From Polytrichum commune (taxonomy: Eukaryota; Streptophyta; Polytrichopsida; Polytrichales; Polytrichaceae), in NCBI GenBank assembly GCA_950295325.1, contig OX485809.1, positions 34,286,001 through 34,350,000 of the forward strand: a stretch of 64,000 nt of DNA. The letters run 5' to 3'. The translations under genes were made by a program, and so were the position numbers. Positions 48,001-58,642 of the stretch are shown piece by piece; position 1 is the stretch's first letter; each line of letters opens with the position of its first letter. The notes beneath the pieces are model-generated. The model was given only the letters and a program-made list of their open reading frames with translations, did not search any database and was not told the DNA's origin.

Positions 48001-51000
48001 CTGCAGTCAAATTCAACACTACCTCCAAGCATGCACCACATGTGGAAACAAATTATTAATATTGTATGCAAAACAACCAATGCAAAAACCGAGGGACTGA
48101 CTCTCGACAAAAACTTCCATTGAGTCAAAGGATAACTCTGATAAGGCAAATTAAATCTCCTTAAATCTAGTCTGGAGGAGAATACAAAGCATCCAAATGC
48201 ATGTCATGTTTGCTGACGTGGCAGATACATAATTGACAGTACTCAATCCAGTAAGTATGTCCTTGTCATTGAAATAAAAGGAATTGTACATGCAAATTTT
48301 TAGTTGTAATGAACTTACCTGACAGGAGTAAACCGCGAGAAGGAGCCATTAACTGGCACCTCTCCTGAGAGATTATTATATGAAAGATCACTGCAAAATC
48401 CAGATGCTCCTCTTATTACCATCCCATGACCAGCATTTTCTACCATTCAAAAATAGTCATTGATTTTCAGATTCCTTAAAAGATCAGACCTTCAAATGCT
48501 ACAGACCTATAGTTCAAATGCTTCATAGACTTATAGCTCTTCAGAACTAAGAAATCATGCACACAAAATCTACTTTGAAGAGACAGCTCCTAAATACCCT
48601 TCACCCTCAGCAAATTATTAGGCATTGGACCAGTTATGGGTATTGGTAATTTAAGAATTTTAGGTGGATGCTGAAAATACACTGCTGTCAAATGACCATT
48701 GCGCTGAAATCTCTTGGACCTAAAATACCAACCGCGCTCAGCTGAACTTACAGTGCTTGTAGTTGGTCGATGGTGGTAAGCTGTACTGGGATGTTGCCTT
48801 GTAGAGTATTATTGTTCAGCCGACTGGACATTGCCACCAACCAATTTTATTTTAATTTTAAATCAGTCACAGATGCTTCAATATCACAAAATTTGTGCAT
48901 ACTGGACATTGAATTTGCTCATACCCTGAATCTAGCCTCTTCTAGTCATAATACCAAGTTACCAATTTGAACAACTCCGAACTCAGGGAAAATGTCCAGT
49001 TCATCGTATTATTGTCTCGACAAGCACCTCACAATACTATGAAGTAATTAGAACAATTACAGCACTCAACAATTGCAACTGCACTTATGGCACTTGATTG
49101 ATTGAGCAACATCGGACAAGAGATTGAACCTCCAGCTTCCAAAGAATAATTACTGTCAAAAAGGAATTGGACGTACAGAAATTGCAATTTAGTACAGTTG
49201 CTCAGAGAAGGTGGAATGGTGCCAGAAATATTATTTTGATACAGATCCAGACTCAAAAGGTTGACAAGATTTCCCAGCTCTGAGGGTATTGGTCCAGATA
49301 AGTTGTTGCTGTACAACTCCCTGCAAGATTAAAAAATGAAGTCCCAGATTACAGACAGGAAGGTTATATAACAAGAACATCAGCATGCCCCTATTTGTAT
49401 CTTATGCAAACATACATATTTATATTTATATTTGTATTAATTGTTGTTTGTCGTATTGTATCGTATTATATTGTATTTTTATTTATGAAAATTATATTTA
49501 TATGTATAGATAGAGAGACACACACACACAATCCAAAACCAATTCTAATGTCAATTTTATACTTCAACAGGTTTAATTAAGTGCAATGGAAAATGTTGAG
49601 GTGATTACAAGTACTCCAGCATTGAGAGTTCTCCAAAACTTGAAGTCAAAGTCCCTGACAGAGCAGAGTTCCCTAAATCTCTGCAAACAATGCCCCGTAA
49701 ATATTAGTTCTGCATTCACTGGCTCCTCAGCTTCCATTTGCAAGAAATACAACTAGAGTCAAGCATGCTACACTAAATATGATATTTAGTGTCACCAACA
49801 CTAAATATTAACCTAACAGTATTTGTCATTCCTTGTAAAAAAATTTGGGCATTACAGTGCTACAAGTATTGTCAAGTACTAAGTGATTTTTCATCCAAAT
49901 TTCAATCATCCATGACAATATTTCATCACAGATTTGTTAGGATGCAAATTATACCAAACTTTGATTCAATAATTGGCATTTGGATGACCTAAAAGTAAGT
50001 TGGGATGACAATATTTGTAGACTTATTAATAGAAAGTGTCACTAAAAAACACTGCCGCAGTGGCATAAATTGCCATATGACACTAAATATCATATCAAAT
50101 GTAGTATATTAATAAATGCAATCAGAAAAGTAGAACCAGCGGAGCCGGAGCAATGGAGGAATGAAATGACTAAACCCCAATCATCCAATTTTTCTCAGAC
50201 CAATGTTGGATTGGTATCATATTTTTTTGGTGCCATTCCGGTATCTGTATTGAGGATTTCAACTCTTTTGAAACCAGTAGGGTTTGAGTATTTGAAGATA
50301 TTTGTGTTTTTGATACCATGCGGGTCTATATACCATGCAAGAAACTGCAAACCTAGGTAAAATCGCCCCAGTAATAATATGGTTTAGAATGGCATTGACC
50401 CATATTATAACTCAGGTTTACAAAGATTTTGTCACCTTGACATACCCACCAAATTTCAATATTTGATTGGTATTACAATTTTATAACCCATGGGTAGAGA
50501 TCTGTGATGCCATTATTGTTGTTGATTATTGATACCATGCATTCATCTACATACCAGTCCTACATTGGTCCAGATAAATAATTTAACAAGCACAAATTAA
50601 AGGCATATCACTGATTCAAACTTACATTCGTGTAATTCTGTAATTCGCATCGCAAAGAATATGTTGCCAAGGACATGGATCAACAGTACCCGATATCCAA
50701 CTATTCAGCTTGTCCTGTGGGTCACTCGTCAAGGACATTTTCCAATTATATAGAATGGAGCCTGCAAAGACATAAATTCCAGCTTTGTTCTAGTGTCAGG
50801 TTACAGAAGGCCATTGATCACTCCAAGAGTTACGTCACACTAGACAACATAGGAATTCTTCAACCACCGAAAACATTTGTAGCACTGATGATGAAGATTC
50901 CAAAACTTCAAACACAATCATCATACATGGAAGTTAAAATTGAAACTATGAACATCAGGGAAGCAAAAGGCATCAAATTCCTTTTACATAAGTAGAAACG

Positions 51001-52323
51001 GTGTCCTTCAAAATTATTAGGCCACAAGTTTTACCGTCTTACATGTTCCACTGCCTCTAAAAGGTAATTAACCCTAAATGGAGTGCATTCTGCGGTATGC
51101 TGAAGACCCTAGGATTTCTCAGTATTTGTATGGTTTTGGTATGCCTTCTGCACAGTGGATGTTGAAATTTGAGAGCCCATCATATTTGAAATATATGATG
51201 ATAGAGGCCCAGACCAACGGCAAATTGAAGTCCAGGAATACAATTCGAAAATGGGTTATTGAGATAGTAAAGGAGGGTTGATATGGTAACATGCTGTTCC
51301 CCTTGTCCTCGGGTTAGCTTATGACCACATTTCGCTGGTGGGAAAATTTGCGAAGCAACAAAAATTTCTGCATTCATTTGAATGATTTGGAACCAAAAAT
51401 AAGAAAATAATGCCATTCTTTTGAGCACACCCTTCGAATGTGAGGACCACTCTTGACTTTTTCATAGCCCAGTACACTACTTTCTTGATTTTGTGAGACC
51501 TCCAGCTGGCCCTAGAGTGATGAGCCCACAGAAGGTTGGAACAGAACTCCCACTCACAAATAATATATCCCATGTCTGAATTGATATATGTGAATTTTGA
51601 GCGATAAGGTTTACAGAGGTGAGTATAAAATTAGTGGCTGTTAGACCCAAGTTATCTAACCCATGAACCTAACTTGAAAAGAAAAAAATCCAAATCCAAA
51701 TAGGAAAAGTTCCAATGTATCTAGGGTGAGGAGAAAGGTTAACCTCCACTGTATCTAGCTGTCACTTGGTGGCCAGAACTACTGTCCAGACTAATCTCTC
51801 ATATTACTAAACCACTGTTGTCTTGGAACCCTTATTTGATTTTTGTGTTAACTTACCTAGCTTTGCCTCCCTCTGTTTCCAAAACCAGGACCCCCCTCCC
51901 TGTCAACTATTTATAGAGGCTCTCAAGAAATCCTTCTTTTACATACTCTTACAGTCGATTAAGCAACTAATTACACCTCGAATGATGATGAATTTTAACA
52001 TTCTACACCGCTAGTGTCTACAGTAGCTTGCTCGGGCATAAAAAAAACATTTAAACACACGGAAATGGCTACTAAATATCTCAATATTTACTGTTCAATT
52101 CCCTAGTAAATTCAGCATCATCACTCATCCCCTCAGCTTGCCCCCGACCACGGCCATGAAAAGCACAAACATCACCGTGCTCCAAGGAAGAAACGCAAAA
52201 TAACCGACACAACAACCCACCTTCTGCAATGCTTGCTTGACACCCCCGGGTGACGCACCCCAGGATTAAGAGGCACAGCACAACATGATGTCGCCTCCCA
52301 TACCCCCTCCATGGGATCTGCAT
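42013..52323 (-). CDS. SERK: SERK-class LRR receptor kinase, thirteen exons
   Basis: Exons in transcript order: 52323-52221, 50761-50626, 49680-49609, 49320-49177, 48823-48752, 48390-48319, 47659-47553, 47262-47134, 45900-45683, 44937-44811, 44235-43841, 42701-42606, 42240-42013. All introns are GT-AG and phases agree, giving 632 aa (family about 615-630). Parts in order: signal peptide (1-34), LRR N-cap with [11 protein letters not shown], five LRRs coded by 72/144-bp exons, Ser-Pro-Pro hinge (221-235), transmembrane segment (about 242-266), then the kinase. Kinase motifs present: GRGGFGK (313-319), Lys334, Glu353, HRD 431-433, DFG 451-453, APE 477-479. The tail ends AVELSGPR, a SERK hallmark. 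SERKs are co-receptors for brassinosteroid, peptide and immune receptors at the plasma membrane. Oddity: the usual LDW before the IALG helix is replaced by LSS (402-404). Introns 2, 6, 8 and 11 carry repeats. It appears intact. Confidence 0.93.
42834..43486. mobile_element. TIR element family R4 in SERK intron 11
   Basis: Its ends are ACCAATGTTAG and AACATTGGT. The interior shares colinear blocks, inverted, with 50202-50571: TGCATGGTATCAATAATCAAC, CCATGGGTATCAAAATTGTG, GGGTATGTCAA, TGCATGGTATATAGACC. There is an internal (TA)n stretch near 43330-43352. No target duplication is clear. Confidence 0.55.
44286..44318 (-). repeat. telomere-like TTTAGGG motifs in SERK intron 10
   Basis: Three to four TTTAGGG-type motifs with spacer variation lie within 33 bases of intron 10, just upstream of exon 11. 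They are interstitial and irregular. Confidence 0.5.
46122..46670. repeat. 128-bp tandem repeat in SERK intron 8
   Basis: Units start near 46125, 46253, 46381, 46483 and 46611. Spacing is 128, 128, 102 and 128 bases; the third unit lacks a 26-bp block. Each unit contains a GGAGCCCTACCA-like block, TGTAGTAGGCGCCCAA or a variant, ATCCTCCATT and TTTTTGTGAGTTACTATGAAT or a variant. It lies wholly within the intron. Confidence 0.85.
47825..48140. repeat. repeat family R5 with foldback core in SERK intron 6
   Basis: GTGCATGCTTGGAGGTAGTG (47859-47878 region) is answered by its complement near 48018-48038, making a foldback of about 190 bases. The flanking sequence is colinear with the copy in PIP1 intron 3 (38230-38550). 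Confidence 0.65.
49768..50104. mobile_element. MITE family T, copy 2 (complete), in SERK intron 2
   Basis: The left end CTACACTAAATATGATATTT, followed by AGTGTCA, is complementary to the right end TGACACTAAATATCATATCA followed by AATGTAG, with a few mismatches. TA at both boundaries suggests a TA target site, as in mariner-type MITEs. It is 337 bp without coding sequence. This copy defines the family also seen at 1586-1799 and 63837-64000. Confidence 0.75.
50202..50571. mobile_element. TIR element family R4 in SERK intron 2
   Basis: The ends ACCAATGTTGGATTGGTAT and the complement of ATACCAGTCCTACATTGGT match at about 17 of 19 positions. The interior is colinear, inverted, with 42834-43486. 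At about 370 bp it is non-coding. Confidence 0.65.
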
Positions 52324-52906
52324 CGCTGCCTAGCTTCCCACAAATGAAGAATCGCAACTAGCACATACTGCTCCCCCTCCAATCCTTCATAACTCCTTCC
52401 TAAATCCTTCAATCCTCCTCAAAATCCTCCGATCCCCAAGAACCGCAACGAATCTCCATCCCGAAGCTGTGACTCTCAACTTCAAAGGGCCCACATGAAT
52501 CCATCCATGCTTCTATCCACCACCTTAACCCTCACAGCCTTGCCAACTGATCTCCTCTCCAGCCTCAGCAATCCATCAAGTTGCAATTTTCTTTCCTGCT
52601 CATTTGAGGTATGGCCACTTTCAGATGGAGATCCAGCTCACAAAAAGGAATCTGCAGTCGAGTGTCGCAGGGAAGTGAGAGGTTTCTGAGGCACGGAGGC
52701 AGGTTGAAGGTTTGGGTGGAGTTGGGGTCTTGGGCGTTGACTGGACTACCAAGTTTAACTTCCTTTTTAGTCTTCCAATAGTTAAGTTGTTGTATAAATT
52801 AGATCACAGAGACAGAGGGAGAGAGAGAGAGAGAGAGAGAGGACCTTTTCGTTTCTTCTTACCGACAGCTTTTCAACGTTAGCCGCCTGTAAAGGGGAGG
52901 GGGGGT
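52324..52906 (-). promoter_or_regulatory. SERK 5' leader and promoter region
   Basis: Immediately upstream of the SERK start codon on the minus strand, the DNA is GC-richer than its surroundings. It contains a CT/GA microsatellite at about 52809-52842, a common feature of plant 5' leaders; PIP1 has the same. No TATA box could be assigned and the transcription start is unknown. Confidence 0.4.
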
Positions 52907-54429
52907 TTGACCTATGTCATGCTATGCCATGGGGTCATGCATCCATGCTATCATGCCATGGGTCATGGATTCATGGCCAAGGGGGGCAAGGCTCAATGGG
53001 ACAACGTGTCTTTATTCGCTTGTATTGTTGTAGTCAAAGTGGAGATCACACATCATAGGGATAATTCTAGGGGATTGTTAATCTCTAATGTCCTATGCGA
53101 CCATAATGTGGTCGTGAGCAGTCTGCTTGGACCCTTTTGACATCGATTTGGATGGTTTCGAGATTGTTTCAACTACTCCTCTTGTTCATGTGTCAGGTTT
53201 GGTATGTCATGCTACATGAATAATTTTGATTCAACAGAGCTAGTTATTTTTGAATTAATTCAAGTTTGAGAGTGTGCTCTGAACTGGTTTACAGTGGAAC
53301 CGATCCATGAACATCTACTTGACATTTATCATCTCCTCAGTTTAGGAGCAACATAGGGATCAATGTTTTTTTATTGATCCCTATGTGCAAATGATTCCCA
53401 ATTGATCATTTGCATGACACTTAAATACAACATATACTTAACATCTATTGTTGGAATTTTTAGTTGGACATGTGTTGGTGGGTGCAAATTCACGTGGAAG
53501 GCGCGGAGTTGTGGCACCACTACCTCAAATTGCAAAGCTTCCCAGAAAATCACAAAATAATGGTCTCAAGATTTGTGAGCTTATTTGAGTAGGCATATTG
53601 CCCCTCTCTTGAATGGAGGTAACATCTTGTCATTTGAAGATGTTTTGATTGGAGGTTCAATCGAAAAACCAACCCCAGTATATTTACTCAATCGTTGCTC
53701 TTCAATTGACATTCTTATTATAATCTCCTACATGACAAGACTTCAACATTTAAATTTTGGATTGTGAGTAGTCACCTCTAACTTGCAAACATCTACATGG
53801 TTGGATTTGTCAACCAAAAAAAAAAAAAAAAAAAAAAAACTCTAGATCTTCATCTACGGTTGTTGAAATCGAGGTTACATTTTTTGGAGGGAAATTAGGC
53901 ATAAGAGGTTAGGGGTTAAATCAACCAAATAGTTTGTTGAAACGACCACATAGACACATAATGTAGTCACACGATCAATCAAAGTTTTATTTTTCACCGC
54001 ACACATGAAGAGGATTTGAACTTCAAGACCACATTATGGTGACATGAAGAGGAGTAAGGTATCAACTATATGTTAGAACTAATAAATTGGTCAACTTGGA
54101 TGCCAAAGCACTGCCTAGTCAACACCTTACATATTGCATGTGGTCATTGTAACCAATATGTGGTCGATTCAACAATCCCCATATATCCCATGAAGTTATT
54201 GCTTGGATAGAATGTGACATTCATCTTTAAGAATATTTATAATAGTACCTTTGGGTGATTTCATTCATTCTAGAATTTTAGAATTTGGAAAACTAGAGAA
54301 CATAATTTCTCGTTTTTGACAAAATCTTTTGGTTTTTGAAAATTGAGTTTGGTTCATATTTTGTGAATTTTTCCCAAAACTATATGCATTGGTGGGGGGG
54401 GGGCATTGTGCACATAAGGTAAGTGGGTC
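52907..54429. other. unassigned AT-rich DNA upstream of SERK
   Basis: A-tract at 53816-53839 and G-tract at 54395-54402. Palindromic ATTGATCC / GGATCAAT motifs occur near 53356-53382. No gene is recognised. Confidence 0.3.
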
Positions 54430-54720
54430 TTAAATGGACACTCTTCTCTTTGCATCATTTCTCGTGGGATATGAAATGTGCGATCAATGTGAGATGCTTA
54501 GCAAATCCACGTCGTGCTCATAGCCACTTTTCTCATGATATATGGAGCTTGTGTGAATATCTTATTCGTAGTAACTTGTCAAACTGATGATCCTCTAAAT
54601 AAGTAGTTAAGCATATAGATCCTCCCCCACAAATGTTGACTATTGTGTCTAGAATGGTTTTTTTTTTTTAAATCCCTCGAGTACGTAGTCTAATCTCTTT
54701 TCAACACATGTCATTTTGAT
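54430..54720 (+). repeat. dispersed repeat family R3, copy 3
   Basis: It is colinear with 22900-23170: CGTGGGATATGAAATG, CATAGCCACTTTTCTCAT, TGTTGACTATT, CTAGAATGG, then TAGTCTAATCTCTTTTCAAC, which also resembles family R2. It directly precedes the Harbinger-type MITE. Confidence 0.5.
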
Positions 54721-54731
54721 GCCCATTCTTA

Positions 54732-55093
54732 GGGCCGGTTCACACTATGGCCAAACTTCGAGAGGAGAAGCGTTTCGACCAATGAAAATGCAGAAATGTC
54801 CAAAGTCCGTCCTCTCGGCCTTCACACTAGAGGCCGAAGTCCAAAGGACGTCGCCTCCAAAAGAGCCTAGGTGGCAGCACTTTTAGGAAGATATGGCCCC
54901 AAGAGTTCGGCCTCTCGAGCCAAGTTTGGGTTGAGCAAAATGCTCGACCCAAACTTCTGTCGAGAGGCCAAACATTTTTAGCCGTGGATTATTTTAATAT
55001 ACTTTTTCAACCCAAAGGCTTCTCCTCTCGACATAGTTTGGTTTAGAAAAGTGACGCTTCTCCTCTCGACTTGGGCATAGTGTGAACCGGCCC
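54732..55093. mobile_element. PIF/Harbinger-type MITE, TTA target duplication
   Basis: The ends GGGCCGGTTCACACTATGGC and GCATAGTGTGAACCGGCCC form terminal repeats of about 19 bases with one mismatch, flanked by TTA on both sides (54729-54731; 55094-55096). GGGCC termini with a TTA duplication are typical of Tourist/Harbinger elements. The 362-bp interior has several internal inverted repeats around CTTCTCCTCTCGAC and GTCGAGAGG, and no frame. Confidence 0.85.
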
Positions 55094-55591
55094 TTAGAAT
55101 CACCACAATTCACACACACCTATAGACCATGCAAATATAGTTGTATGTTTAATATCAAACACCAAATTAGGCACATCTACCCTAAAGGGTCCACATGAGA
55201 CTAGGAGCTTGAGGGTAACTTGGCTTTTATTCACACAAAGGCTCCCTTCCCCCCTTCGGCTCTTACCACACATAAAGTTATGCTCAGATTTTGGACTTTC
55301 AATTCAAGAGCCAATTGTAATATCTCTCAAAAATATAAAAGAAAAAGTAAGAGTCATGATCCATCCAACCTTGAGTCTAATACACTTGTAGTAAGAACTG
55401 AGAGTTGAAGCTCCCCTCAACTAGTCATCAGGCATATATCAACCAGCTCTCTCTATGCCTTTGGGGTGAGTCAAGTGCTCTTAACTAATGGTCATTATGT
55501 ACTAGGTGAGAAAATCGTGTAACACCGTACTCCCAACTAGTGGGTAAACTCCTCTTTACCTTTTAGATTTATTAGATTTTCCAAGGTGAAA
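55094..55591. other. unassigned DNA
   Basis: No gene or repeat was recognised apart from short pyrimidine runs. Confidence 0.3.
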
Positions 55592-55735
55592 TCCTCTAAT
55601 CTTATAGATAGTAGAGTCTAGTCAAAATTACAGATAACAAAGCTAATCAATAAATAAATACACTCCTCTAATCTTATAGATAGTAGAGCCTAGTTAAAAT
55701 TACAGATAACAAAGCTAATCAATAAATAAATACAC
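55592..55735 (+). repeat. recent 72-bp tandem duplication
   Basis: The two units (55592-55663 and 55664-55735) differ at only about two positions. Each begins TCCTCTAATCTTATAGATAG and ends AATAAATACAC. The near identity implies a recent event. Confidence 0.9.
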
Positions 55736-56449
55736 GTTACATCAATCGATGGCCCACAAGAAGTTACACCAAATGTTTATTCAGGTTCAACCATGGACAA
55801 TTGTGCATTATAATTGCAAAGGAAAAATCATGTGAGGGCTTTACATAGAGGGTTAGGCCAGGAAAGGAGGGTTTCATGAAGTTAACGGCCTTGGCCCATG
55901 TCATAGGCCATCATCACAAAAATTTGGAGATAACATTTCTATAGAAAATAATAAATGTATTGAACTAACATCATGAACTTTGCATAAATGATGTGATAGT
56001 TCCTTTGATTTTCCTTTCTTGGTCCGTATGTGTTATGCAATCTAATACTACTAGGAAGCAAATTGTCACATAAGAATAATATACTTATATCATAAGGTAC
56101 TAAAGTTATACACCATCTGTAACAAACCTCTCACAGGTTTGTCACCAACTTTCACACTAACACTTATTAATCAAACGATGAGTTGAAGAACTCAATTTAT
56201 TGGTAATGTCAAATTACAATCATAGACCAAGTAGGTCTTGGTCTAAGCTCAACCACCCGACCATAGGAGAGAAAAAAAAGATCCTCTCTCCTCCCATGAG
56301 CTTTCTCTTATGCCAAAGGCATTACTTTTACTTTCTATTTTCACATATAGTAAAATTATTCTATTCATAGTTCTATTCTTAGTTCTACTATGAATCTTCT
56401 ATCTTTGGTTCTTCTAGAAGCTTCTTCCATCTTTGAACTTAATCTCATT
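55736..56449. other. unassigned DNA with one short hairpin
   Basis: AACAAACCT-CTCAC-AGGTTTGTC near 56122-56143 forms a 9-bp hairpin. No gene is recognised. Confidence 0.35.
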
Positions 56450-56452
56450 CTT

Positions 56453-56772
56453 CCAATTGGAATTGTCTAATTCCAACTTGGTTCATCCAACCATTCTTCT
56501 AGTTGGATTTGTCTAATTCCAACTAGATCTATGTATTCATTGAGAGTTGTCTAACTCCAATGAATAACATTCATCTTTCCAACTTTGGAGTGGTCTAACT
56601 CCAGTGCACCTCATCGAGAGTTGTCTAACTCATGTGCACATGTTCTCAATATGGAATGGTCTAATTCCAATGCACTAAATGCGGAGCTGTCTAACTCCAA
56701 TGCATATGTTGTCAGTCTGGAGTTGTCTAACTCCGACTCATCCATCTTCAACTAGGAATTGTCTAGCTCTCA
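56453..56772. repeat. array of nine GTCT-centred palindromes
   Basis: Nine short inverted repeats share the centre GTCT, at 56465, 56511, 56549, 56593, 56623, 56659, 56689, 56725 and 56761. Arms are GGAATT/AATTCC in some units and GGAGTT/AACTCC in others, so changes on one side are usually matched on the other. Spacing is 30-46 bases, and mostly 36 or 30 at the right end. Three left units have arms of 12-14 bases. It ends 64 bases before the pogo-type element. Confidence 0.8.
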
Positions 56773-56835
56773 TCATCCTCTGCATACACACTGGCACATG
56801 TGGTTAGAATATTCAATCATCCATCAATATTTCTA

Positions 56836-57908
56836 CACCCTAACCTTGATAATATCACACTTGTTAATAGAACACCTTGATATTGTCACCTAAAAGTTTG
56901 AAACCGATTTCCATAGTGTAAAACTCCCTTGTTATTATCACTATCACCCTTGATAATGTCACATTTTAAAAAAAAAAAATTGTAGTGTAAGTGTGATAAT
57001 AACAAGTAACATGGATGAAAAAAGACCGGATGGACAACAAATTCTATGGATGACGTCGGCATCTTCACCTGCTTCCGCTTGAATCTTGGGTTCTTGAATC
57101 TTGAATCTCATGTGCCGAAGAAGCAACGGTTTCTCTCGCATATCAACTTCTCGCAGCTCCGCCTGCATTGTATGCTCTCTCCTCTCACCGCTCCACACAC
57201 CGCTCTGCCCCTCATCTTCTTGCCGCTCTCCTCAACAAACTGCTGCATCCACAAGGTTTCTTCCTAAATGGTACTTTTGAAGCTTTGAGGCTTGTTGAAT
57301 CAGTTCGGTGTTGAAGACCTTGTAAGGTGAAGATGATTTTGAGGTGGAATTTTCTACTGAGGAGCTTGTGCAATTAGTGCAAGATGGCGAACAGGTTCTT
57401 GATTCCATGGAAGTGGACCCATTGATTGTTGATAGCAGTGATGATGAGTCTAAAGTAGTGAAGCTAAGCGATGCACAAAAATATGCTAAAGATGTTTTGA
57501 ATTTTATGGCTAGCCAAGGTTCTCAGATTTTCAGCACTCATGAGTTGTTAGAAATGGAAAAAATCCATGACAAACTCATTAGAATTGGTGTTGCACATTT
57601 AACATCAACAAAACAATGTGACATTAGAAGCTTCTTTGTCTCTAGTGAGAGGTCTTTACCTGATCTCAATGACACATTATGATGTGCTCTTGTTGTTATT
57701 CACAATTTTGAATTAGATTTTACATTCAAAAACATTGAAGTCTCGTATTTGTTATATATTTTTAAAATTGTAATTTTATTTTGATTTTCTACATTTTTTT
57801 GATAATATCACATTATGCACAAAATGTGACATTATCAAGTATGTCACACCTTGTTTATATCACACTTTTTGGTGAAACGGAGGGTGTGACATTATCAAGG
57901 TTAGGGTG
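56836..57908. mobile_element. pogo/Tigger-type DNA element with TA target sites
   Basis: Terminal repeats CACCCTAACCTTGATAATAT and its near-perfect complement (27 of 28 bases over the full arm) are bounded by TA at 56834-56835 and 57909-57910. The motif TTGATAATGTCACA and close variants recurs near both ends (56845, 56877, 56949; 57799, 57825, 57885), suggesting transposase binding sites. The interior keeps a transposase C-terminal remnant (57326-57682). At 1073 bp it is an internally deleted copy. Confidence 0.8.
57326..57682 (+). pseudogene. C-terminal remnant of a pogo/Tigger-like transposase
   Basis: The frame is open from just after a stop at 57323 to TGA at 57680-57682. It has an acidic stretch (DSSDDESKVVKLSDA), then a helical stretch (KYAKDVLNFMASQGSQIF), then a KQCDIRSFF-like tail. 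This order (acidic region, helices, then a basic-to-SFF ending) matches the C-terminus of CENP-B/Tigger-type transposases, where KQT-(x)-I-x-x-FF is usual. The DDE catalytic domain and DNA-binding domain are missing. Its position inside a TA-flanked TIR element supports the call. The name rests on family recall, not on an alignment. Confidence 0.55.
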
Positions 57909-58028
57909 TAGTTACTTTACACCATCTTTTCATGGAAGCATGTGATGTGCATGTGCTTCTAGCCCATGCAACTTTGTCATTACCCCCTCCCCCTCACACA
58001 CGCACATAAATACTCCTCTAGTTGCATG
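57909..58028. other. short spacer between the pogo-type element and element F-long
   Basis: About 120 bases with no features. Confidence 0.3.
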
Positions 58029-58642
58029 CAATGTTCGGGGAGAACCGGCGGTTCTTTACAAGTGAACCGATTGGTTTGGACAAAAAACCGGATATGGAAG
58101 AGTGTAGTCGGATGGGCATCCGACCCATCAAGGGAGGGAACCGGATAATGCATGGTTTCAATGTGTAAGTCTAAACCCTTAACGAGTAATTGTTTCAATG
58201 TGTAACCCTAAACCCTTAACCGTCCCCCGGAGGGTATCAGCGGATACCAGCCGACCACAAAGGGTATGTGTCGGATCCCGGCCGGGTATGGGGAGGGTCA
58301 TGAGGGAGATAGGGGTCCCCCTCCCCCCGCCATTTCTCCACTCGTTTTTTACTCTCCTTCTCCTCCCTTTGGTCATCACTTTGGCCCTCCTCCACTACTC
58401 CAACCTCATCTGTGAGCACTTAGGAGCACTTTTGTAGCTCAACTTCGTCATCTTCGAAGCCCCTGCTCGTAACTCCAGGTGATCCCCTATTCTTGAAATA
58501 TGATGTTGTTAGATATGTGGCTAGTTGTTGGTTTGGAGGTTAACAACATCAGATGTCAACTAAACAACTAACCCACGTACAAACCCACAAACCCAACCTA
58601 GCACCCAAACTATCAAACTAGCAATTAGCCACATATCTAACA

